Shown here piece by piece: positions 47,581 to 53,836 of a stretch of DNA of 53,836 nucleotides (positions within the stretch are counted from its first letter, which is position 1; every line of letters begins with the position of its first letter). The translations under genes and the position numbers were made by a program. Source of the DNA: Phytohabitans sp036906915 (GTDB lineage Bacteria; Actinomycetota; Actinomycetes; Mycobacteriales; Micromonosporaceae); contig NZ_JBAKHX010000055.1 of NCBI RefSeq assembly GCF_036906915.1, positions 1-53,836 on the forward strand, given 5' to 3'. Below the pieces are notes generated by a model that worked only from the letters and a program-made list of their open reading frames with translations, searched no databases and had not been told where the DNA came from.

Positions 47581-49788
47581 ATGGCTCTCCAGACCGCGCC
47601 GCAGCGGATCGAGCTCGCGATTGGCGGCATGACCTGCGCCTCCTGCGCCTCGCGGATCGAGAAGAAGCTCAACCGCATGGACGGCGTCACCGCCACCGTC
47701 AACTACGCCACGGAGAAGGCCACAGCCACCGTCGAGGGCGGGGTCACCGCGAGGGACCTGATCGCGACGGTCGAGAAGACCGGGTACACGGCCGCGCTAC
47801 CCGCCTCGGACAAGGCTTCTCAGACGCCATCGGACGGCCTGCGAACCCGCCTGCTGGTCTCCGCCGCCCTCAGCGTTCCCGTCGTGGTGCTGGCCATGGT
47901 GCCGGCGTGGCAGTTCACGTACTGGCAGTGGCTCTCGCTGACCCTGGCCGCCCCGGTGGTCGTGTACGGCGGCTGGCCGTTCCACAAGGCCGCGGCCGTC
48001 AACCTTCGGCACGGCGCCGCCACAATGGACACGCTGATCTCGATGGGTACGCTCGCCGCGTTCGGCTGGTCGTTGTGGGCGCTGTTCCTCGGCACCGCCG
48101 GCGAGCCCGGCATGACCCACCCGTTCAGCCTCGACATCGGCCGCACCGACGGCGCCGGCGCGATCTACCTGGAGGCGGCCGCGGGTGTCACCACGTTCAT
48201 CCTCGCGGGGCGGTACTTCGAGGCGCGCTCGAAGCGCCGCGCCGGCGCCGCACTGAAAGCGCTCCTGGAACTCGGTGCGAAAGACGTGGCGGTGCTCCGA
48301 GAGGGCACCGAGGTGCGCGTGCCGGTGTCGCAGCTGACCGTCGGCGACCGGTTCGTCGTGCGGCCAGGTGAGAAGGTGGCCACCGACGGCGTCGTCGAAG
48401 ACGGCTCCTCGGCGGTCGACCAGAGCATGCTGACCGGCGAGAGCGTGCCGGTGGAGGTCGGCCCCGGCGACGGCGTCGTCGGCGCCACCGTCAACGCCGG
48501 CGGTCGCCTGGTCGTCCGCGCGACCCGGGTCGGCTCGGACACCCAGCTGGCGCAGATGGCCACGCTGGTCGAGCAGGCGCAGGCCGGCAAGGCCACGGTG
48601 CAGCGGCTCGCCGACCGGATCTCCGGGGTCTTCGTGCCGATCGTCATCGCGCTGGCCGTCGGCACCCTGGGCTGGTGGTTCGGCACCGGCAGCGGATGGA
48701 CCGCCGCGTTCACCGCGGCCGTGGCGGTGCTGATCATCGCGTGCCCGTGCGCGCTCGGCCTGGCGACGCCGACGGCGCTGCTCGTGGGCACCGGTCGGGG
48801 CGCTCAGCTCGGCATCCTCATCAAAGGCCCCGAGGTGCTGGAGTCGACCCGCCGTGTCGACACCGTACTGCTGGACAAGACCGGCACCGTCACGACCGGC
48901 CGCATGACGCTCGTCGACGTGACCGGCGACCCGGACGCGCTGCGGCTGGCCGCCGCGGTCGAGGCCGCCTCGGAGCACCCGATCGCCCAGGCGATCGCCC
49001 GTGCCGGCGGCGGCACGCTCCCGGCCGTGACAGGGTTCAGGAATATCGAGGGCCTCGGCGTCCGCGGCACCGTCGAGGGCCGCGAGGTGCTGGCCGGTCG
49101 GGTACAGCTGCTGCGTGAGCGCGGTCTGGCGGTACCCGATGAGCTCGAACGGGCCGTGACCGCCGCGCAGGCCGCCGGTCGGACGGCGATCGTGGCCGGT
49201 TGGGACGGCGCCGCGCGCGGCGTGCTCGCCGTCGCCGACGTGGTCAAGCCGACCAGCCGGGAGGCGGTCGCCGCGCTGCGCCGCCTCGGCCTGACCCCGG
49301 TGCTGCTCACCGGCGACAACGAGACCGTCGCCCGCGCGGTCGCCGCCGAGGTCGGCATCGACGAGGTCGTCGCGGAGGTGCTCCCCGCAGACAAGGTCGA
49401 CACCGTCAAGCGGCTACAGGCCGACGGCAAGGTCGTCGCGATGGTCGGCGACGGCGTCAACGACGCCGCCGCGCTTGCCCAGGCCGACCTGGGCCTAGCC
49501 ATGGGCACCGGCACCGACGCGGCCATCGAGGCCTCCGACCTGACCCTGGTCCGCGGTGACCTGCTGGCCGCCGTCGACGCGATCCGCCTGTCCCGGCGCA
49601 CGTTGCGGATCATCAGGAGCAACCTGTTCTGGGCGTTCGCCTACAACGTGGCGGCGCTGCCGCTGGCGGCCGCGGGGATGCTCAGCCCGATGATCGCGGG
49701 CGCCGCGATGGCGTTCTCGTCAGTGTTCGTGGTCGCGAACAGCCTGCGCCTGCGCCGCTTCCGCGCGGTGACAAAGTCAACCTTGTGA
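47581..49788 (+). CDS. copA: Copper-translocating P1B-type ATPase
   Basis: The 735-residue pump has one N-terminal heavy-metal domain with GGMTCASC (Cys19, Cys22). The order continues with actuator TGES in SMLTGESVPVE, the transmembrane metal site Cys388-Pro-Cys390 in IACPCALGLATPTALL, the phosphorylation site Asp432 in LLDKTGTVTTGRM, the HP motif in ASEHPIAQAI and the hinge AMVGDGVNDAAALAQADLG. The final helix YNVAALPLAA and MAFSSVFVVANSLRLRRF are typical of Cu(I) exporters. It pumps Cu(I) out of the cytoplasm. AGGAGG precedes the ATG, and it is cotranscribed with the His-rich protein. Confidence 0.95.
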   Translation: MALQTAPQRIELAIGGMTCASCASRIEKKLNRMDGVTATVNYATEKATATVEGGVTARDLIATVEKTGYTAALPASDKASQTPSDGLRTRLLVSAALSVPVVVLAMVPAWQFTYWQWLSLTLAAPVVVYGGWPFHKAAAVNLRHGAATMDTLISMGTLAAFGWSLWALFLGTAGEPGMTHPFSLDIGRTDGAGAIYLEAAAGVTTFILAGRYFEARSKRRAGAALKALLELGAKDVAVLREGTEVRVPVSQLTVGDRFVVRPGEKVATDGVVEDGSSAVDQSMLTGESVPVEVGPGDGVVGATVNAGGRLVVRATRVGSDTQLAQMATLVEQAQAGKATVQRLADRISGVFVPIVIALAVGTLGWWFGTGSGWTAAFTAAVAVLIIACPCALGLATPTALLVGTGRGAQLGILIKGPEVLESTRRVDTVLLDKTGTVTTGRMTLVDVTGDPDALRLAAAVEAASEHPIAQAIARAGGGTLPAVTGFRNIEGLGVRGTVEGREVLAGRVQLLRERGLAVPDELERAVTAAQAAGRTAIVAGWDGAARGVLAVADVVKPTSREAVAALRRLGLTPVLLTGDNETVARAVAAEVGIDEVVAEVLPADKVDTVKRLQADGKVVAMVGDGVNDAAALAQADLGLAMGTGTDAAIEASDLTLVRGDLLAAVDAIRLSRRTLRIIRSNLFWAFAYNVAALPLAAAGMLSPMIAGAAMAFSSVFVVANSLRLRRFRAVTKSTL

Positions 49789-49812
49789 TCATGGACGGTG
49801 GTTGGGTGGCGG

Positions 49813-50010
49813 TCACTCGGACGGCTGCGGCACAGTGCATTCGACCTTCGGGTTCACGCCCACGTAGTTCAGCGGCCCCGCTATGACGGTGACCGCGATG
49901 GTTCCGGCCTCGGTGCAGCTGCTGGAGGACCCGCCGAGGTATCCGCGTTGGCCGGCAGCCACCAGTCCAATGATCAGCCAGACCACGACGATTACTGCTC
50001 CGATGCGCAC
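49813..50010 (-). CDS. Small conserved membrane protein
   Basis: This 65-residue protein has one N-terminal helix (IGAVIVVVWLIIGLVAAGQR) followed by GYLGGSSSSCTEAGTIAVTV and IAGPLNYVGVNPKVECTVP. Short proteins with the same layout (WLIIG, AAGQRGY, two Cys, GPLNY-GxNPK) recur in actinobacteria; function unknown. GTG at 50008-50010 has GGAGG six bases upstream. The two Cys could form a disulfide outside the membrane. Confidence 0.75.
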   Translation of the reverse strand: MRIGAVIVVVWLIIGLVAAGQRGYLGGSSSSCTEAGTIAVTVIAGPLNYVGVNPKVECTVPQPSE

Positions 50011-50456
50011 TGGTTGCCTCCTGATGCGGATCCGAACGGTGATTCCGCGGTGGCCTCGTGCTGCCGCGACCGATGCCACACAGGTACCCAGATCGGTGAT
50101 GTCTTTAACGGACGCCGATGGACAACGTCCGGTAAGGGAACCGCCACTTGTCGTAGCGGTTGAGGCTGTAGGGCGCGCCGTTCGACTGCGGGAGTACAGG
50201 CGCCGGCGATCGCCGCAGCGCGCCGCTGATCTCCTGTCCTGCCGGAGTCGCTGCGAGCTGAGCTGGCGGAAAGTCGCCCGCGGTGTCTGCCCATGGAAAC
50301 GTCTTACGTGTAGCCTGCGAGTAGCTGCGTCGCACAACATGCGCGGCTTGTCGAGCCCGCAACGCCCCATGTCATTCGGGGTTGTTGCCTCCCCGGCCTG
50401 GGCCCAGTCCCCGCCCACTCGTCACTCATCGTTGAGGCAGTTGGGCTGGAGGAACA
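50011..50456. other. 446-bp gap without a recognised gene
   Basis: No credible reading frame, RNA gene or repeat was seen here. It separates the small membrane-protein gene from the divergent STAS-kinase pair and must contain both promoters. Confidence 0.6.
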
Positions 50457-50939
50457 ATGTTCACTACCACCTTTTCGCCGGTAACCACGTCGGCGCAGCT
50501 ACACATCGGCATCAGCTACCCATCGCCGGCCACAGCCCGGGTCGCCGTGGTTGGCGAGGTCGACCTGGCAACCACGCCCCTGCTGCGCGAGCGGCTGCTG
50601 CGCATGTTGCGGGACGAACGTCCAGACCTGCTCGACGTCGACCTGACCGGGGTCACTTTCCTGGACTGCACCGGACTTGGTGTGCTCGTCGCGGTGCGCA
50701 GCGCCGCCGTCCAAGCCGGATGCCAGATGCGGGTCAGCCACCCGCAACCCATCGTGCGTCGGGTGTTGGAGGTGACCGGGCTGCTAAGCGTGTTCGCCGT
50801 CCCGACGATCGCGCCGGCGCCGGCGCCGGCGGGGATCGGGTATCCGTCCAGGGTTGGACCCACCCCGACGGATGTGACGCAGCCGGTGCTTCAGCAGGGG
50901 CGCCGTCCCGGCCGGCTCACCTGCGGCGTGTCCCCGTAA
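50457..50939 (+). CDS. STAS-domain anti-sigma factor antagonist
   Basis: The 160-residue protein has a STAS domain (residues about 15-115) with VAVVGEVDLATTPLLRERLL and TGVTFLDCTGLGVLVAVRSA. In standard antagonists the phosphorylated residue is the first Ser of a DSSGLG-type block. Here it reads LDCTGLG (Asp70, Cys71, Thr72), so the acceptor would be Thr72 or absent. A Pro-rich tail of about 45 residues is unusual. GGAGG precedes the ATG. It is 15 bp upstream of a Ser/Thr kinase gene, which may phosphorylate it. Confidence 0.85.
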   Translation: MFTTTFSPVTTSAQLHIGISYPSPATARVAVVGEVDLATTPLLRERLLRMLRDERPDLLDVDLTGVTFLDCTGLGVLVAVRSAAVQAGCQMRVSHPQPIVRRVLEVTGLLSVFAVPTIAPAPAPAGIGYPSRVGPTPTDVTQPVLQQGRRPGRLTCGVSP

Positions 50940-50954
50940 CGAGCGTCGATCAGC

Positions 50955-51950
50955 ATGACCGTTCTCGCCGAACCCTCCTCGATCATCGCGGCCACAACCC
51001 GTCCCGCCGAACCGGTCGCCGTTCTGCCCCGGCGCCGGTTCCCTGTCGGCAGTTGGCCGCTTCGCGTCAGTGACCCGGTCAGCGTTGACGGCCACCGGTT
51101 GATCGCACGTCTGGGATCCGGCGGGATGGCGGACGTGTTCTACGCCCTGGCACCAGCCGGCAGGCCGGTCGCGGTCAAACTCCTCCGCCGCGCCAGCGGG
51201 GCCGCCGAGGCATGCCAGCGCGAACACCAGATGGCGTCCGCAGTGGACCCGCGCTGCACCGCGGCCGCACTCGGCCACGGCATGTCGAGGGCCGGCGCCT
51301 ACCTGGTGACCGCCCACCTACCGGGCTACCGGTGCGGCTCCACATTGGTGGGCAGGCCAACACCGGCCAGCCGGCTGTGGAGCCTCGGCGCGGCGCTGGC
51401 CCGAACACTCGCCGCGATCCACGCCCGAGGCATCGTGCACTGCGACGTGAAGCCGTCGAACCTGCTCACCCGAGACCACGATGTTCGCGTTATCGACTTT
51501 GGTATCGCCCGGCACGTCGGCGAGCGGTGCGGCGACGACGGGATCGTGCAATGCAGTCGCGGCTGGGCCGCACCCGAACAGCTACGCACCGCGCCAGCCA
51601 CACCGGCGGTGGACGTCTTCGCCTGGGGATGCCTGCTCGCGCACCTCGCCGCTGGCGTCCACCCATTCGCCAGCCGCAGCGAACAAGAATGGATCCTGCG
51701 CGTCCAGTCCGCGCAACCAGACCTGTACGGCCTACCCCCGCACCTCGACGACCTGGTGGGATGGGCGCTGACCCGCGACCCGCGCCACCGGCCCAGCGCA
51801 GCTGAACTGGTCACGATCTGCCAGACGCACGATGACGGACAACCACAACCGGTGTCCCCACCTCGGCGCGAACAAGCGTCTACACCACGACTTGCCGCCC
51901 CGAACGCCGTGACGACGGTCCGTCTGGCCCGCGCGGCCCAAGGACGATGA
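50955..51950 (+). CDS. Ser/Thr protein kinase (Hanks type), soluble
   Basis: The 331-residue protein has a kinase domain at residues about 47-290. The Gly loop is LGSGGMADVF, the ATP Lys is Lys75 in VAVKLL, the catalytic loop is HCDVKPSN with Asp164, DFGIA has Asp181 and the activation end is SRGWAAPEQL. The domain closes with DPRHRPSAAELV. No membrane helix or PASTA domain follows; the tail is about 40 disordered residues. It is in a two-gene operon with the STAS protein, which suggests the STAS protein is a substrate and that the pair acts in partner-switching control of a sigma factor. Confidence 0.92.
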   Translation: MTVLAEPSSIIAATTRPAEPVAVLPRRRFPVGSWPLRVSDPVSVDGHRLIARLGSGGMADVFYALAPAGRPVAVKLLRRASGAAEACQREHQMASAVDPRCTAAALGHGMSRAGAYLVTAHLPGYRCGSTLVGRPTPASRLWSLGAALARTLAAIHARGIVHCDVKPSNLLTRDHDVRVIDFGIARHVGERCGDDGIVQCSRGWAAPEQLRTAPATPAVDVFAWGCLLAHLAAGVHPFASRSEQEWILRVQSAQPDLYGLPPHLDDLVGWALTRDPRHRPSAAELVTICQTHDDGQPQPVSPPRREQASTPRLAAPNAVTTVRLARAAQGR

Positions 51951-52044
51951 GTCACCGCTACCACAACTTCACCCTCGTCTTCACGGCGGCACCCCGTTCT
52001 ACTGACGGTTGCCAGAAATGGCCCCGGGAATCGGCAGGGTGAGC

Positions 52045-52075
52045 CGGCCGGCGTGCGGCATGCCGGCGCCGGCCG
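52045..52075 (+). terminator. GC-rich hairpin after the kinase gene
   Basis: CGGCCGGCG (52045-52053) pairs with CGCCGGCCG (52067-52075) around a 13-nt loop, about 95 bp after the kinase stop. There is no T-run. Confidence 0.5.
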
Positions 52076-52094
52076 AATCACTCTATTTGGTTGG

Positions 52095-52108
52095 ACTTGA
52101 AGCCAAGT
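52095..52108. promoter_or_regulatory. Inverted repeat upstream of the MFS gene
   Basis: ACTTG (52095-52099) and CAAGT (52104-52108) flank AAGC. With flanking bases it resembles a MerR/SoxR-type site but is short. It lies 9 bp before the MFS start. Confidence 0.35.
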
Positions 52109-52117
52109 TGAGGTCGT

Positions 52118-53503
52118 ATGGTCCTCTCCATGGGGATTCAGGGGGACCGGAGGACGTTCTTCCAGCTGCTGGTCAGCACGCTGCTGGTGTCGGTGATCAA
52201 CTTCACCGTGTGGTTCGCGATCACGTTCTACGTGTACCTCCAGACGCGTTCGGTGTTCGCGACCGGTGTTATCTCCGGGCTCTTCCTGGTGATGACGGCG
52301 CTGACCGGCATCTGGTTCGGCAGCCTGGTCGACCACCACTCGAAGAAGACGATGATGCAGGCGTCGGCGAGCGTTTCCCTCGTGGCGTACGCCGTGGCGT
52401 TCGTGGCCTACCAGGTCACCCCGAAAGAGTCCTTCAAGGACCCGACGAGCGTTTCGCTGTGGCTGCTCATCCTGCTGCTGATGGTGGGTGTCATCGCGGG
52501 AAACATCCGCACGATCGCGCTGCCGACGCTGGTGACCGTGCTGATCGCCGAGGAGACCAGGGATCGGGCCAACGGCCTGGTCGGCACCACGTCGGGCGTG
52601 ACCTTCCTGGTCACGTCGGTCATCAGCGGCGTGCTCGTAGCAATCGGAGGCATGTTCTGGGTACTCGTGCTGGCGCTCGTGGTGCTTACCGTCGCGGTAG
52701 CGCACCTGGCGCTGGTACCCGTGAATGAACGCCCAGCGGAGCCGGCGCCGGACGCGGCGGCCGAGACCGGCGGACGCCGGGCCGTCGACCTGCGAGGCAC
52801 CGTGCGGGTGGTGCGCGAGGTGCCGGGCCTGATGGCACTGATCCTGTTCTCCGCGTTCAACAACTTCCTCGGCGGCGTGTTCATGGCGTTGATGGACGCG
52901 TATGGGTTGTCGCTCGTGTCGGTGCAAACATGGGGATTGCTGTGGGGCATCCTGAGCACCGGGTTCATCGTGGGAGGGTTGCTCATCTCGCGCACCGGTC
53001 TGGGTAGCAATCCGATCCGGCTGCTGTTGCTGATCAACCTGGTGCTGTGGACGGTGATGGTGCTGTTCCCGCTGCGGTCGTCGATCATCATGCTGACCGT
53101 GGGCATGTACGCGTACATGATGCTCATGCCCTACGCGGAGGCCGCCGAGCAGACGGTCATGCAGAAGGTGGTTCCGTACCAACGGCAGGGCCGGGTGTTC
53201 GGGTTCGCGCAGAGCGTCGAGCAGGCCGCGTCGCCGCTGACCGCGTTCCTGATCTCGCCGATCGCGCAGTTCGTGTTCATCCCCTTCATGACCGACGGCG
53301 CGGGGGCGCGGGCGATCGGCGACTGGTTCGGCACCGGCGTCGACCGCGGCATCGCCATCGTGTTCATGCTGACCGGCGTCATCGGCCTGATCGCCACGGG
53401 CGCGGCGCTGCGCAGCCGCCCGTACCGCCGGCTGAGCGACTACTACACGGCGAGCGCCCCGGCGGCGGCGGTCCGCGAGCCGGAGCCTGCGACCCAGGCA
53501 TAG
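52118..53503 (+). CDS. MFS transporter
   Basis: The 461-residue protein has 12 hydrophobic segments. The first is LLVSTLLVSVINFTVWFAIT. Motif A lies in GSLVDHHSKKTMMQ, and a central loop (residues about 205-230, PVNERPAEPAPDAAAETGGR) separates the halves. The second half includes FNNFLGGVFMALMDAYGLSL and VVPYQRQGRVFGFAQSVEQA, a pattern of actinobacterial efflux MFS proteins of the MFS_3-like group. An insert of about 20 residues (TPKESFKDPTSVSLW) follows segment 3. The ATG at 52118 has GAGG four bases upstream; ATG at 52130 is the alternative. Substrate unknown. Confidence 0.85.
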   Translation: MVLSMGIQGDRRTFFQLLVSTLLVSVINFTVWFAITFYVYLQTRSVFATGVISGLFLVMTALTGIWFGSLVDHHSKKTMMQASASVSLVAYAVAFVAYQVTPKESFKDPTSVSLWLLILLLMVGVIAGNIRTIALPTLVTVLIAEETRDRANGLVGTTSGVTFLVTSVISGVLVAIGGMFWVLVLALVVLTVAVAHLALVPVNERPAEPAPDAAAETGGRRAVDLRGTVRVVREVPGLMALILFSAFNNFLGGVFMALMDAYGLSLVSVQTWGLLWGILSTGFIVGGLLISRTGLGSNPIRLLLLINLVLWTVMVLFPLRSSIIMLTVGMYAYMMLMPYAEAAEQTVMQKVVPYQRQGRVFGFAQSVEQAASPLTAFLISPIAQFVFIPFMTDGAGARAIGDWFGTGVDRGIAIVFMLTGVIGLIATGAALRSRPYRRLSDYYTASAPAAAVREPEPATQA

Positions 53504-53611
53504 TTCGAGGCTGCGGCGCGCACCTTCGGCGAGGCTGCGGCATCCGGGGCCGGTCGAGGCCACGCCTTCGCCGTCGGCGCGGGCCCGGCTTGCCGTGACG
53601 TGGCGCTCGTG

Positions 53612-53740
53612 GCGGCGGGCCTTGCCCGCGGGTGGCCCGCTCTCCGGGGTCACAGATCAAGGGAGATCGCAGCGCTTGTGCGGCGGGCCTTGCCCGCGGT
53701 GGCCCGTCCTCCCGGGTCGTCGATCAAGGAAGATCGCATT
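53612..53740. repeat. About 68-bp direct tandem duplication ending in GATCAAGG half-units
   Basis: GCGGCGGGCCTTGCCCGCGG occurs at 53612 and again at 53680. Each is followed by similar GC-rich sequence and a 19-bp GATCAAGG-type half-unit (53655-53673 and 53722-53740). The 333-bp stretch 53504-53836 holds only repeats; no gene was seen. Confidence 0.8.
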
Positions 53741-53797
53741 GATCAAGGGCATACGCACGTGGAAAGGAGATCGAACCACGTGCATTTGCCCTTGATC
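53722..53797. repeat. 57-bp element copy 5 with an extra 19-bp half-unit
   Basis: Half-unit GATCAAGGAAGATCGCATT (53722-53740) precedes a core at 53741-53797: arm GATCAAGGGCATACGCACG, middle TGGAAAGGAGATCGAACCA, arm CGTGCATTTGCCCTTGATC. It follows the MFS gene; the next gene is beyond the window. Confidence 0.9.
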
Positions 53798-53836
53798 GGC
53801 GGGAAGAGGGCGGGGCGGGCGCGGCCGGGCGGGGGG

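Noticed and set aside
51326..53653. 775-codon open frame opposite the kinase and MFS genes
   Set aside because: Spans two well-supported genes on the other strand and is His/Arg/Gln/Asp-rich low complexity, a typical high-GC shadow.

Overview
The window is a very GC-rich (about 70 percent or more), densely coded stretch from a filamentous actinobacterium. The gene families (SARP/AfsR regulators, MocR and LacI regulators, SigJ-type ECF factor, EACC1/caspase pair, YhgE and MMPL exporters, STAS plus Ser/Thr kinase), the many GTG starts and the leaderless promoters suggest Micromonosporaceae or a close relative. That family assignment is inference. No rRNA, tRNA, CRISPR array, transposase or phage gene was recognised.

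Layout. 1-2011: a caspase-like protease running off the left edge and an EACC1-type partner, a predicted biological-conflict module. 2084-5700: folD, a decayed lysR beside a DoxX-like gene, and a Band-7 protein. 5835-8716: sugar-type MFS exporter, LacI regulator and a GNAT-like protein around a LacI operator. 8819-12487: membrane sulfatase and RecQ. 12484-14826: a GntR(YtrA)-ABC ATPase-ABC permease operon with its operator. 14969-20147: VOC protein, WrbA, SigJ-type sigma factor, ArsR/SRPBCC pair, alpha/beta hydrolase and MocR regulator. 20387-24748: LysE, MFS, an unknown membrane protein and a GAF-SpoIIE phosphatase. 24809-28720: argG, an FMN reductase and a DrrAB-type ABC exporter. 28796-32109: a small membrane protein with CsoR-like sites and an AfsR-like gene broken around a TetR/DUF6326 pair. 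32110-36842: YhgE/Pip and an MMPL transporter fused to a nucleotide-binding domain. 36993-46204: DUF6745-like protein, membrane-anchored Hsp70, amidase, Tat-lipoprotein dioxygenase and two exported hydrolases. 46558-49788: CsoR-like box, secreted His-rich protein and copper P-type ATPase. 50457-53503: STAS protein, Ser/Thr kinase and an MFS transporter.

Two things stand out. First, the caspase/EACC1 pair at the left edge. Second, a 57-bp inverted-repeat element built of three 19-bp modules. It occurs five times (one copy lacks exactly the middle module). The four copies with both neighbours visible lie in gaps between convergent genes, which suggests a bidirectional terminator-like or mobile non-coding element.

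The window is also rich in decayed genes: a lysR with nonsense and frameshift lesions, an AfsR-like gene split over 1.7 kb, and fragments of SnoaL-like, HAD-like, secreted C-terminal, ricin-like and glycosyltransferase-like genes. At least eight genes have a -10 box 6-8 nt before the start codon, implying leaderless transcripts.
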